Of a stretch of DNA of 64,000 nucleotides, positions 7,753 through 16,147 are shown piece by piece. A program made the position numbers and the translations under genes. The notes under the pieces are model-generated. The model did not search any database, was not told where the DNA came from, and saw nothing but the letters and a program-made list of their open reading frames with translations. The stretch's first letter is position 1. Every line of letters starts with the position of its first letter. Location: positions 1 to 64,000 of the forward strand of contig CAVERH010000008.1 of the NCBI GenBank assembly GCA_963618065.1, written 5' to 3'. Source of the stretch: Suilimivivens sp963618065. GTDB lineage: Bacteria > Bacillota > Clostridia > Lachnospirales > Lachnospiraceae.

Positions 7753-9240
7753 ATGTTATATAATAGTACGAGAACGGCAGGAAAACAGGTGAAGGCTTCA
7801 GAAGCAATCTTAAGAGGTTTATCTGAAGACGGAGGTTTGTTTGTACCGGAATCCATTCCGACCCTGGACAAATCTTTAAAGGAACTTTCACAGATGTCAT
7901 ATCAGCAGGTTGCCTATGAGGTAATGAAGCTGTATTTAACCGATTTTACGGAAGAAGAACTTAAGAACTGTATTGAGAAAGCTTATGATGCGAAGTTTGA
8001 TACCGAAGAGATTGCTCCTCTGGTTCATGCAGAAGATGCTTATTATCTGGAATTGTTCCACGGTGCAACCATTGCATTCAAGGATATGGCATTATCCATT
8101 CTGCCCCATTTACTGACCACCTCTGCAAAGAAGAATCATGTAACGAACGAAATCGTGATTCTGACGGCAACCTCAGGTGATACCGGTAAGGCAGCCCTTG
8201 CAGGATTTGCAGATGTAGAAGGAACCAGAATCGTTGTATTTTATCCGAAGAACGGTGTCAGCCCGATCCAGGAAAAGCAGATGGTTACCCAGAAGGGCAA
8301 GAATACCTTCGTAGTTGCAATTCATGGTAACTTTGATGATGCCCAGACCGGAGTGAAAAAGATCTTTAATGACCGTGACCTTGAGAAGAAGTTAAACGAA
8401 AGCGGATTCCAGCTTTCTTCCGCAAACTCCATTAATATCGGTCGGCTCCTTCCTCAGGTTGCTTATTATGTATACGCTTATGTAAAGCTCCTTGCAGAAG
8501 AGCAGATCGAAGACAGCGAGCTTGTGAATATGGTCGTTCCGACCGGTAACTTCGGTAATATTTTAGCAGCTTACTATGCAAAGAAGATGGGAGTGCCGAT
8601 CGGCAGGCTGATCTGTGCCTCCAACGAAAACAAGGTTTTATATGATTTCTTCCGTACCGGAACCTACGATAAGAACCGTGAATTCGTATTAACCACCTCT
8701 CCTTCCATGGATATTCTGATTTCCAGCAATCTGGAACGTCTGATTTACCACATTGCAGGAGACAATGCAGACCGTAACCGTGAACTGATGGAATCCCTGA
8801 ATCAGACCGGTGTTTATACAATCAGCGAAGACATGAAAGCAGAGCTTAAGGATTTCTACGGTGCTTATGCAAGTGAGCAGGAGACGGCAAAAGAAATCCA
8901 TGATTTATATGAAGATACCGGATATATCATTGATACCCATACTGCAGTTGCTTCTTCGGTTTATAAGAAATATAAGAAGGAGACCGGAGATCAGACGAAG
9001 ACCGTTGTGGTTTCCACAGCAAGTCCGTACAAGTTTACCAGAAGCGTCATGACCGCCATTGATGAAGGTTATGCGAATATGGAAGACTTCGCATTGGTCG
9101 ATGAATTAGAAAAGATTTCCGGAGTGCCGGTACCGAACGCTATTCAGGAAATCCGTACCGCACCGGTATTACATAAGACCGAATGCGATAAGGAAGATAT
9201 GGAAAAGACGGTATTAAGCTTCCTCGAAAAAAGGATCTGA
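7753..9240 (+). CDS. thrC: Threonine synthase
   Basis: 495 residues, PLP enzyme converting O-phosphohomoserine to threonine in the cytoplasm. ATG 7753 is used because AAAGGAG lies about 10 bases upstream; TTG 7744 would abut it. The N-terminal half has FHGATIAFKDMA with the PLP lysine, and LTATSGDTGKAAL binds cofactor phosphate. The long C-terminal part fits the class of bacterial threonine synthases of about 490 residues. Single-gene unit with its own promoter; hom and thrB are not in this window. Two hairpins follow it, the second shared with the convergent citrate synthase gene. Confidence 0.95.
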   Translation: MLYNSTRTAGKQVKASEAILRGLSEDGGLFVPESIPTLDKSLKELSQMSYQQVAYEVMKLYLTDFTEEELKNCIEKAYDAKFDTEEIAPLVHAEDAYYLELFHGATIAFKDMALSILPHLLTTSAKKNHVTNEIVILTATSGDTGKAALAGFADVEGTRIVVFYPKNGVSPIQEKQMVTQKGKNTFVVAIHGNFDDAQTGVKKIFNDRDLEKKLNESGFQLSSANSINIGRLLPQVAYYVYAYVKLLAEEQIEDSELVNMVVPTGNFGNILAAYYAKKMGVPIGRLICASNENKVLYDFFRTGTYDKNREFVLTTSPSMDILISSNLERLIYHIAGDNADRNRELMESLNQTGVYTISEDMKAELKDFYGAYASEQETAKEIHDLYEDTGYIIDTHTAVASSVYKKYKKETGDQTKTVVVSTASPYKFTRSVMTAIDEGYANMEDFALVDELEKISGVPVPNAIQEIRTAPVLHKTECDKEDMEKTVLSFLEKRI

Positions 9241-9254
9241 TCTGAAACAGATGA

Positions 9255-9328
9255 GTAAAACTCGAGTTGCGTTAGCAACGGTTTTACGAATGAATAAAGA
9301 AAAACGGTGCATCAGCACCGTTTTTTCA
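9255..9328. terminator. Terminator pair between convergent thrC and gltA
   Basis: The first hairpin (9255-9287) pairs GTAAAAC with GTTTTAC and GTTGC with GCAAC around a GTTA loop. The second pairs AAAACGGTGC (9301-9310) with GCACCGTTTT (9315-9324) around ATCA and is followed by T-rich sequence on the plus strand; it has A-run/T-run on both sides and can work in both directions. The citrate synthase stop codon lies within its loop. Confidence 0.8.
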
Positions 9329-10682
9329 TTTCTACATAAGCAAGATCTTCTGTGATTGGTTTATAAGCAGGACGGATGATTTTACCATTGTTGGCAAGCT
9401 CTTCCATACGGTGTGCACTCCAGCCGACAATACGTGCAATGGCAAAGATCGGCGTGTAGAGCTCTAACGGAAGTCCGAGCATCTGATATACGAAGCCGGA
9501 ATAGAAGTCCACGTTGATGCTGACTCCTTTATACATCTGACGTTCATCGGCAATGACCTTCGGAGCAAGAACTTCAACAAGAGAGTACAGTGCAAATTCC
9601 TTTTCCAGATGCTTTTCCACGGAGAGCTTTTCCACGAAGGATTTGAAAATGACTGCTCTTGGATCGGATCTGGAATAAATTGCATGTCCCACGCCATAGA
9701 TGAGACCGGCATGATCGAAGGCCTCTTTGTGAAGAAGCTTGCGAAGGTAATCTGCAACCTCGTCTTCGTTCGTCCAGTCTTTGACCTCACGTTTCATTTC
9801 CTCGAACATTTTCACAACCTTAATATTCGCACCACCGTGACGGGGACCCTTCAGGGAGCCGATCGCAGCAGCAATAACGGAATAGGTATCGGTGAGAGAG
9901 GAGGTTACTACATGCGTTGTGAAGGAGGAGTTGTTACCACCACCATGCTCCATATGTAGAACCAGTGCAATATCAAGCAGCTTGGCTTCCAGAGGCGTGT
10001 ACCGGCTGTCCGGTCTTAAAATATGCAGAATGTTCTCAGCAGTGGAAAGAGACGGATCCGGACGATGAATGAACAGGCTTTTCCCATCGTGATAGTGGCA
10101 GTAAGCCTGATAGCCGTAAATGGAGAGCAGTGGGAACAGGCTGATCAGCTGCAGACACTGACGAAGCACATTAGGAAGTGAAACGTCATCTGCACGGTCA
10201 TCATAGGAATATAAGGTAAGCACGCTTCGTGCAAGGGTATTCATCATATCCTGACTCGGCGCCTTCATAATAATATCACGGACAAAGCCGGTGGGAAGGC
10301 TGCGGTAGGTGGCAAGCATGGAACGGAAATCGGCAAGCTCCTTTTCATTGGGAAGTTCATCGAACAGAAGAAGATAAGCAACCTCTTCAAAGCCGAAGCG
10401 GCCATCACTCGTAAAACCATCGACCAGATCCTTGACATCGTATCCACGGTAAAACAGCCGTCCATGACAGGGGTGTGATTCCCCATTGATGATCTCGGTC
10501 GCACGGACATCGGAAATCCTTGTTAAGCCTGCCAGGACACCCTTGCCGTTCAAGTCGCGCAGACCCCGTTTCACATCATATTTCGTGAATAATTCAGTAT
10601 CAATGATGTCTGCTGCTTCGCTCTTTTGAGCAAGCCGTATGATATCGGGAGTAATCTCTGAAAAAATGTTATTATCTGCCAT
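9312..10682 (-). CDS. gltA: Citrate synthase (Si type)
   Basis: 456 residues, condensing acetyl-CoA and oxaloacetate to citrate. Catalytic features are visible: MEHGGGNNSSFTTHVV with the first active-site His, GPRHGGANIKV with the second, and INVDFYSGFVYQMLGLP with the Asp. An N-terminal extension of about 50 residues precedes GLRDLNGKGVLAG; this form is usual in Clostridia. It could also use propionyl-CoA (methylcitrate synthase). ATG 10682 has AGGAGT just upstream. It is a single-gene unit. A second, unrelated candidate citrate synthase lies at 14625-16043, and PEP carboxykinase between them supplies or consumes oxaloacetate. Confidence 0.92.
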   Translation of the reverse strand: MADNNIFSEITPDIIRLAQKSEAADIIDTELFTKYDVKRGLRDLNGKGVLAGLTRISDVRATEIINGESHPCHGRLFYRGYDVKDLVDGFTSDGRFGFEEVAYLLLFDELPNEKELADFRSMLATYRSLPTGFVRDIIMKAPSQDMMNTLARSVLTLYSYDDRADDVSLPNVLRQCLQLISLFPLLSIYGYQAYCHYHDGKSLFIHRPDPSLSTAENILHILRPDSRYTPLEAKLLDIALVLHMEHGGGNNSSFTTHVVTSSLTDTYSVIAAAIGSLKGPRHGGANIKVVKMFEEMKREVKDWTNEDEVADYLRKLLHKEAFDHAGLIYGVGHAIYSRSDPRAVIFKSFVEKLSVEKHLEKEFALYSLVEVLAPKVIADERQMYKGVSINVDFYSGFVYQMLGLPLELYTPIFAIARIVGWSAHRMEELANNGKIIRPAYKPITEDLAYVEMKKRC

Positions 10683-10945
10683 TACAAAACTCCTTTCTGC
10701 TGAAATGATTTATGTTGTATAGTTGTGTTCAGTTTTCTATCATTAATATTGGATTTAAAAATAGTATCTGGTAAATGAGTTGGGAAACATTCCATATCAA
10801 AGGTTAAGATGTTGCGATTCCATACTGTAACAGAATAACGCAGAAAAGTTAGTATAATTAATATAGCACAAATGAAAAAAGGCAGGCAAGTGAAAATGCC
10901 ATTGTTTACAAAAAATTAATATTTATAAATTTTATCTTGCTTTTT

Positions 10946-10975
10946 TTGACAATCTTCGGTATAAATAATTAAAAG
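10946..10975 (+). promoter_or_regulatory. Possible promoter for the DUF4234/DUF2752 pair
   Basis: In the 330-bp gap 10683-11012 a TTGACA (10946-10951) is followed 18 bp later by TAAAAG (10970-10975). It is only a fair -10. A short direct repeat CTTAAGAGAG (10980-11000 area) lies between it and the gene. I see no gene or structured RNA in the remainder of this gap. Confidence 0.35.
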
Positions 10976-11012
10976 ATAACTTAAGAGAGAGCTTAAGAGA
11001 GGGGGCTTCAAT

Positions 11013-11339
11013 ATGAAGAATCGTAACATCGCTTTATGTATTGTCTTTACCATTATTACATGTGGAATTTATGGTATTTACTGGTTTATCTGCCTGACAA
11101 ATGAAATGAATATGGCTACACCGGATGATACCTATCAGACTTCCGGTGGAATGGCATTTTTGTTCACATTGATCACATGTGGAATTTATGGCTTTTATTG
11201 GAATTACCGCATGGGACAGAAGATTGATTCCGTTAAAAATGGAAGCAACGCAGTTTTGTTTTTAATTCTTGCCATTTTTGGTCTTGGAATTGTGAATTAT
11301 TGTATTGCACAGAGCTTTATTAATGACCGGGTTGCATAA
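11013..11339 (+). CDS. DUF4234-type small membrane protein
   Basis: 108 residues with about three membrane segments. The sequence repeats itself: ITCGIYGIYWF near residue 15 and ITCGIYGFYWN near residue 56, the hallmark of DUF4234. The ribosome site GAGGGGG is well placed before ATG 11013. Its stop overlaps the start of the next gene by one base (TAATG), so the two are translationally coupled. No function is established for the family. Confidence 0.8.
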   Translation: MKNRNIALCIVFTIITCGIYGIYWFICLTNEMNMATPDDTYQTSGGMAFLFTLITCGIYGFYWNYRMGQKIDSVKNGSNAVLFLILAIFGLGIVNYCIAQSFINDRVA

Positions 11340-11713
11340 TGTGCCGTAGGGACAGAATCCGGAATGTGGTATTTTTAATTTTAATCGGTATGGTATATGC
11401 AGGGATTGTCATTCGGTTTCATGTTGGCATACCCTGCATGTTTCATGTGATCACAGGACTGCAGTGTCCGAGCTGCGGAATTACCCATATGCTCATCTAT
11501 ATGGCAGAGCATGATTTTAAATCCGCTTACGAATCGAATCAGATGGTTTTCGTTCTGCAGCCGGTGATATATTATTTCGTTCTGAAAAATGTGATTGCTT
11601 ACATCAAAGGAGATCGTGTCCGGCATCAAAAGACAGATCATTTCCTGTTGTATCTGACAATTGTACTGATTCTTATTTTTTCCCTGATCAGAAATATAGT
11701 GAAATTTATATAG
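11339..11713 (+). CDS. DUF2752 membrane protein
   Basis: 124 residues. The pattern CPSCGITHMLIYMAEHDF, about residues 41-58, with two Cys and a Gly-Ile-Thr turn, is the DUF2752 signature. Three hydrophobic segments are seen: at the N-terminus, about 75-90 and 103-122. Coupled to the preceding DUF4234 gene, an arrangement that suggests a shared membrane role. The function is unknown. Confidence 0.8.
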   Translation: MCRRDRIRNVVFLILIGMVYAGIVIRFHVGIPCMFHVITGLQCPSCGITHMLIYMAEHDFKSAYESNQMVFVLQPVIYYFVLKNVIAYIKGDRVRHQKTDHFLLYLTIVLILIFSLIRNIVKFI

Positions 11714-11764
11714 GATGCATAGATACAGAATGTGAAAATCCCCGAAAAATCGCATCACAGCATA

Positions 11765-11793
11765 TTTACTTCTGAAAAAAAATATGGTATATT
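11765..11793 (+). promoter_or_regulatory. pckA promoter
   Basis: TTTACT (11765-11770), a 17-bp spacer and TATATT (11788-11793) with an extended TGG directly before the -10. The leader to ATG 11852 is about 50 nt. Confidence 0.5.
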
Positions 11794-11851
11794 TTAACTT
11801 AGCTATGGAAATAGTTATATATTTAACAATAAGGAAGAGAGGTTTTTGGAA

Positions 11852-13456
11852 ATGGCAGACATTAATTTAAGTCAGTATGGCATTACTGGCACAACAGAAG
11901 TTGTTTACAACCCTTCTTATGAACTTTTATTTGAAGAGGAAACAAAAGCTGGTCTTGAAGGATATGAGGTCGGCAAGGTTACCGAGCTTGGTGCAGTTAA
12001 CGTTATGACCGGTATCTACACCGGACGTTCTCCTAAAGACAAGTACATCGTTATGGATGAGAACTCTAAGGATACTGTATGGTGGACATCCGATGAGTAC
12101 AAGAACGACAATCATCCGATGACTCGGGAAGCATGGGCATCCGTTAAGGAGCTTGCTAAGAAGGAACTTTCCAACAAGAGACTTTTCGTTGTAGATGCAT
12201 TCTGTGGTGCTAATAAAGATACACGTATGGCAGTTCGTTTCATCGTAGAAGTAGCTTGGCAGGCACATTTCATCAAGAACATGTTCATCCAGCCTTCTGA
12301 AGAAGAACTGAAAGACTTTACACCGGACTTCGTTGTTTACAACGCATCCAAGGCTAAAGTTGAGAACTACAAGGAATTAGGATTAAACTCTGAAACATGT
12401 GTAGCATTCAACATTACCAGCCGTGAGCAGGTAATCATCAACACATGGTACGGCGGAGAAATGAAGAAGGGTATGTTCTCCATGATGAACTATTACCTTC
12501 CTCTTAAGGGTATTGCTTCCATGCACTGCTCCGCAAATACCGATATGAACGGTGAGAACACCGCAATCTTCTTTGGTCTTTCCGGAACCGGTAAGACAAC
12601 ACTTTCTACAGATCCTAAGCGTCTCCTGATTGGTGATGACGAGCATGGATGGGATGACAACGGCGTATTCAACTTTGAAGGTGGATGCTACGCTAAGGTT
12701 ATCAACCTTGACAAGGAATCTGAGCCTGATATCTACAACGCAATCAAGAGAGATGCTCTTCTTGAAAACGTAACTGTAGACGAAGCTGGTAAGATTGATT
12801 TCGCAGATAAGAGCGTTACCGAGAATACTCGTGTATCTTATCCGATCAACCATATTAAGAACATTGTACGTCCGATTTCTTCCGCACCTGCAGCTAAGAA
12901 CGTAATCTTCCTTTCCGCAGATGCATTCGGAGTACTTCCTCCGGTATCTATCCTTACACCGGAACAGACTCAGTACTACTTCCTTTCCGGATTTACTGCT
13001 AAGCTTGCAGGAACCGAAAGAGGAATTACCGAGCCTACACCTACCTTCTCCGCTTGCTTCGGACAGGCTTTCCTTGAGCTTCATCCGACCAAGTACGCAG
13101 AAGAACTTGTTAAGAAGATGGAAAAGAGCGGAGCTAAGGCTTACCTCGTAAATACCGGATGGAACGGAACCGGAAAGAGAATTTCCATTAAGGATACCAG
13201 AGGTATTATTGATGCAATCTTAAGTGGTGCAATCGTAAGCGCTCCTACCAAGCAGATCCCCTACTTCAACTTCGAGGTTCCTACCGAGCTTCCCGGAGTA
13301 GATCCTGCAATTCTTGACCCTCGTGATACTTATGCAGATACTTCTGCATGGGAAGAGAAAGCAAAAGACTTAGCAGGAAGATTTAATAAGAACTTCGCTA
13401 AGTATGAAGGAAATCCGGCAGGTAAGGCATTAGTATCTGCAGGTCCTCAGTTATAA
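11852..13456 (+). CDS. pckA: Phosphoenolpyruvate carboxykinase (ATP)
   Basis: 534 residues, interconverting oxaloacetate + ATP and PEP + CO2 + ADP. ATG 11852 is used, with GGAAGAGAGG 9-10 bases upstream; the upstream TTG 11846 is too close. The kinase P-loop GLSGTGKTTLS, the metal-binding IGDDEHGWDDNGVFNFEGGC and the PEPCK-specific TGIYTGRSPKDK are all present. In gut anaerobes it often runs toward oxaloacetate, fixing CO2. The gene uses frequent codons (GCT, CTT, AAC, TAC) more uniformly than its neighbours, suggesting high expression. It is monocistronic with its own promoter and terminator. Confidence 0.97.
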   Translation: MADINLSQYGITGTTEVVYNPSYELLFEEETKAGLEGYEVGKVTELGAVNVMTGIYTGRSPKDKYIVMDENSKDTVWWTSDEYKNDNHPMTREAWASVKELAKKELSNKRLFVVDAFCGANKDTRMAVRFIVEVAWQAHFIKNMFIQPSEEELKDFTPDFVVYNASKAKVENYKELGLNSETCVAFNITSREQVIINTWYGGEMKKGMFSMMNYYLPLKGIASMHCSANTDMNGENTAIFFGLSGTGKTTLSTDPKRLLIGDDEHGWDDNGVFNFEGGCYAKVINLDKESEPDIYNAIKRDALLENVTVDEAGKIDFADKSVTENTRVSYPINHIKNIVRPISSAPAAKNVIFLSADAFGVLPPVSILTPEQTQYYFLSGFTAKLAGTERGITEPTPTFSACFGQAFLELHPTKYAEELVKKMEKSGAKAYLVNTGWNGTGKRISIKDTRGIIDAILSGAIVSAPTKQIPYFNFEVPTELPGVDPAILDPRDTYADTSAWEEKAKDLAGRFNKNFAKYEGNPAGKALVSAGPQL

Positions 13457-13477
13457 TTCTGACTGATTGAAATTTGA

Positions 13478-13516
13478 AGCACCGTATGGAGATTTCTCCA
13501 TGCGGCGCTTTTTTCT
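13478..13516 (+). terminator. pckA terminator
   Basis: GCACCGTATGGAGA pairs with TCTCCATGCGGCGC (a few mismatches) around a short loop, followed by T6. It lies about 20 bp after the pckA stop. Confidence 0.8.
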
Positions 13517-13538
13517 GCCCTTCTGTAACATCTGTCAA

Positions 13539-13567
13539 TATACAAACCCGTAAAATTCCGTTATAAT
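13539..13567 (+). promoter_or_regulatory. Promoter of the zinc-ribbon/SDW-rich protein gene
   Basis: A perfect TATAAT (13562-13567) stands 17 bp after TATACA (13539-13544). The -35 is only partly matched. The leader to ATG 13620 is about 45 nt. Confidence 0.45.
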
Positions 13568-13619
13568 AGAATGAGTTTGTATAGAGTTTTTACAGATGAC
13601 AGGAGAAAAGGGAGAGGGT

Positions 13620-14507
13620 ATGAAAGTACAGTGTGAGTTTTGCAACAGCTGGATCGCTGACACGGATGAAAAATGTCCGAACTGCGGGGGCGTCAATAAG
13701 GCTTATAAGCGGACTACGGATCAGACACCGAAAACGATCGAAGAGCTGAAACAGTGGTATGTAAATCATCATCTGCCACCGGAAGAAACGACGCGCTTTT
13801 TCATCGGAAGGAACTATCAGGAGCCACGTGCCTTTGGTATTTACCAGAATGAAAAGAGAGAGTTCATTGTTTATAAGAATAAGGATAACGGGCAGCGTGC
13901 CATCCGATATCAGGGAACCGATGAGGCCTATGCGGTGAATGAGCTATACATGAAGCTGAAAGAAGAAATTCTGAATCAGAAGCGCAACAGCCAGCTTGGA
14001 AAGAATGGTTCCTCGAAGTTCAGGGGTGTAGTCAGAAAGATAAAAAAAGCGGCAGATGATGCATTTACGGTAGCTTCTTATGTATTCTGTGGCGTGGCAG
14101 TTCTGATTGCTATCGCCACATGGATTTCGTCCTGTTCGCTTATAGCGAACAGGCATGAAGGGTATTATAAGGTAGATGATAAGATGCTTTATCACTACTA
14201 TAATACCTGGTATGAATATGAGGATTACGGCTACGACCCGGTAGACGATACGCTGACGGGAGGCTGGGTAGAGTCTGATGAGGATTATGACCAGTACCAG
14301 GATATCTGGGATTATAATCTGGGGGAGGATTATGACAGCTCCAGCGACTGGGATTCCGGGGTGGAACGATTTACCGATTCTTCCACCTACGATCAGGCTT
14401 ATGAGGATCATCATTCCAGCAGCTCAGACAGTTCGGACAGCAGTTATGACTGGAGCTCCAGTGACAGCTGGGATTCCGGAAGCAGCGACTGGGGAAGCGA
14501 CTGGTAA
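13620..14507 (+). CDS. Zinc-ribbon membrane protein with Ser/Asp/Trp-rich tail
   Basis: 295 residues from ATG 13620; the in-frame ATG 13596 is rejected because GGAGAGG sits just before the inner start. Order: N-terminal zinc ribbon (CEFCNSWIADTDEKCPNCGG), a globular part with a repeated FGIYQNEKREFIVYKNK motif, one membrane segment (about residues 155-175), then a short acidic domain and a low-complexity C-terminus built from Ser, Asp and Trp (repeats such as DSWDSGSSDWGSDW). The tail would face outward if the ribbon is cytoplasmic. Not recognised beyond the ribbon. It is one of four zinc-ribbon membrane proteins in this window. Confidence 0.8.
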   Translation: MKVQCEFCNSWIADTDEKCPNCGGVNKAYKRTTDQTPKTIEELKQWYVNHHLPPEETTRFFIGRNYQEPRAFGIYQNEKREFIVYKNKDNGQRAIRYQGTDEAYAVNELYMKLKEEILNQKRNSQLGKNGSSKFRGVVRKIKKAADDAFTVASYVFCGVAVLIAIATWISSCSLIANRHEGYYKVDDKMLYHYYNTWYEYEDYGYDPVDDTLTGGWVESDEDYDQYQDIWDYNLGEDYDSSSDWDSGVERFTDSSTYDQAYEDHHSSSSDSSDSSYDWSSSDSWDSGSSDWGSDW

Positions 14508-14514
14508 ATTACTC

Positions 14515-14543
14515 TTGACACACTACGTATCATTGTATACAAT
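14515..14543 (+). promoter_or_regulatory. Promoter of the citrate synthase-like/GntR/icd operon with palindromic operator
   Basis: TTGACA (14515-14520), a 17-bp spacer and TACAAT (14538-14543). The -10 is embedded in the perfect palindrome ATTGTATACAAT (14532-14543), which resembles operators of FadR-type (FCD) GntR regulators. A GntR/FCD gene is the second gene of this operon, so autoregulation is a good inference. The predicted start, near 14550, lies in the left arm of the following 25-bp inverted repeat. Confidence 0.6.
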
Positions 14544-14610
14544 TATGCATAGTGAGAATTATACAGGTATACTGTATAATTCTCACTATGCATAATTGCT
14601 TATGAGCAAT
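14541..14610 (+). repeat. 25-bp perfect inverted repeat plus second hairpin in the operon leader
   Basis: Arms 14541-14565 and 14573-14597 are perfectly complementary with a 7-base loop (GGTATAC). A second stem, ATTGCT/AGCAAT (14595-14600 and 14605-14610, loop TATG), shares three bases with the right arm, so the full stems cannot form together. The GGAGGG ribosome site begins at 14615. No T-run follows, which argues against a plain terminator. It could be a tiny mobile hairpin element or a leader that governs translation. Confidence 0.8.
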
Positions 14611-14624
14611 AATTGGAGGGTGAT

Positions 14625-16043
14625 ATGGTAGTGGACGATAACAACAGCAATTTCCTAAACAGACCGGTGACACTGAATTCCAAGAATAACCTGCTTGAAA
14701 TCGAAGAGCATATGTATATTCTGGATGATGTGGAGAAGCCGAACGTATTCCGTAACATGTTTCCTTATTCCGAGGTTCCGAAGATTCCGTTTAATGACCG
14801 AATCGTGCCTCATAATATGCCGAAGGACATCTGGATTACGGATACGACATTCCGCGATGGACAGCAGTCCAGAGCCCCGTATACAACGGAGCAGATCGTA
14901 ACGATTTATGATTATCTGCACCGGTTGGGCGGACCGAATGGAATGATCCGTCAGAGTGAGTTCTTCTTATACAGTAAGAAGGATCGTGATGCGGTTTACA
15001 AGTGTATGGAGAGGGGATATGAATTCCCAGAAGTAACAAGCTGGATCCGTGCAAGCAAGGAAGATTTTAAACTGGTAAAAGAAATTGGTATGAAGGAGAC
15101 CGGAATTCTGGTCAGCTGTTCCGACTATCATATTTTCCTGAAATTAAAGATGAACCGTCGTCAGGCGATGGAACATTATTTAAGTGTGATAAGAGACTGC
15201 CTCGAAGAGGGAATCAGCGTAAGATGCCATCTGGAGGATATTACCCGAGCAGATATTTATGGTTATGTGGTTCCATTCTGTCTGGAGCTGATGAAATTAA
15301 TGGAGGAATACAAGATCCCGATTAAGGTCCGGGCCTGTGATACGATGGGCTATGGCGTGAACTATCCGGGTGCCGTTATTCCAAGAAGTGTACAGGGCAT
15401 TATTTATGCATTACATACGCATGCCGGTGTACCTCATGAACTGCTGGAATGGCATGGACACAACGATTTCTATAAGGCAGTAGTCAATTCGACAACAGCA
15501 TGGCTGTATGGCTGTTCCGGAGTGAATACATCTCTGTTTGGTATCGGTGAGCGTACCGGAAATACTCCGCTTGAGGCTATGGTATTTGAATATGCGCAGC
15601 TGAAGGGCGGTCTGAATGGCATGGATACGACCGTGATTACCGAGCTTGCCGAATATTATGAGAAGGAAATCGGATACCATATTCCGTCGAGAACGCCGTT
15701 TGTCGGCAAGAACTTTAATGTTACAAGAGCCGGTGTACATGCGGATGGGCTGTTAAAGAACGAAGAGATTTATAATATCTTTGATACGGATAAATTCCTG
15801 AACCGTCCGGTATTGTGTGCCGTATCGAACACCTCCGGACTTGCGGGAATCGCACACTGGATTAATTCCTATTACAAGCTTCCGGCAGACAAGCAGCTTG
15901 AAAAGTCCTCACCTTTGGTACATGAATTGAAGGTATGGGTAGATCAGCAGTATGAGGATGGACGTGTGACGGTTATGACAGACAACGAACTGGTTGCAAA
16001 AATTGGTGAAGTTTGTGATAAACTGGGAATTTCACTGTATTAA
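14625..16043 (+). CDS. Isopropylmalate synthase-family enzyme, candidate Re-citrate synthase
   Basis: 472 residues from ATG 14625, with GGAGGG five bases upstream. It is a DRE-TIM metallolyase: ITDTTFRDGQQSRAPYT is the first signature, LEWHGHNDFYKAVVNS is the second with metal-binding His residues, and GVNTSLFGIGERTGNTPLEA follows. These carry out acetyl-CoA plus 2-oxoacid condensations. The size and the N-terminal extension resemble the Re-citrate synthase of Clostridium kluyveri more than LeuA, and no LeuA-type regulatory domain is present. Context agrees: it is followed by a GntR regulator and NADP-isocitrate dehydrogenase, giving the citrate to 2-oxoglutarate route. Homocitrate or citramalate synthase remains possible. 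No aconitase is in the window. Confidence 0.65.
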   Translation: MVVDDNNSNFLNRPVTLNSKNNLLEIEEHMYILDDVEKPNVFRNMFPYSEVPKIPFNDRIVPHNMPKDIWITDTTFRDGQQSRAPYTTEQIVTIYDYLHRLGGPNGMIRQSEFFLYSKKDRDAVYKCMERGYEFPEVTSWIRASKEDFKLVKEIGMKETGILVSCSDYHIFLKLKMNRRQAMEHYLSVIRDCLEEGISVRCHLEDITRADIYGYVVPFCLELMKLMEEYKIPIKVRACDTMGYGVNYPGAVIPRSVQGIIYALHTHAGVPHELLEWHGHNDFYKAVVNSTTAWLYGCSGVNTSLFGIGERTGNTPLEAMVFEYAQLKGGLNGMDTTVITELAEYYEKEIGYHIPSRTPFVGKNFNVTRAGVHADGLLKNEEIYNIFDTDKFLNRPVLCAVSNTSGLAGIAHWINSYYKLPADKQLEKSSPLVHELKVWVDQQYEDGRVTVMTDNELVAKIGEVCDKLGISLY

Positions 16044-16046
16044 GTG

Positions 16047-16109
16047 ATAACTATTCAGAGCCATGCAAAATTGCTTTCTGTGAATGCTTGCATTCATACA
16101 GAATAGTTA
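16047..16109. repeat. 63-bp inverted-repeat element (TAACTATTC ends)
   Basis: TAACTATTC (16047-16055) and GAATAGTTA (16101-16109) bound a 63-bp stretch. Its left 26 bases (TAACTATTCAGAGCC-A-TGCAAAATTG) recur with one change at 32147-32172. It follows the stop of the synthase gene by a few bases. It could be a small interspersed (MITE-like) element or a weak terminator; there is no strong T-run. Confidence 0.6.
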
Positions 16110-16147
16110 CTAAAATGAAAGGTTAGAAAGCAGGAAAGAAAAAGTAA

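Noticed and set aside
10683..11012. Riboswitch or small RNA in the 330-bp gap
   Set aside because: AT-rich sequence without a recognisable aptamer, hairpin pair or terminator; only a fair promoter is seen.
12383..13084. 233-residue minus-strand frame inside pckA
   Set aside because: Shadow of a strongly coding, frequent-codon gene; no site or family likeness.
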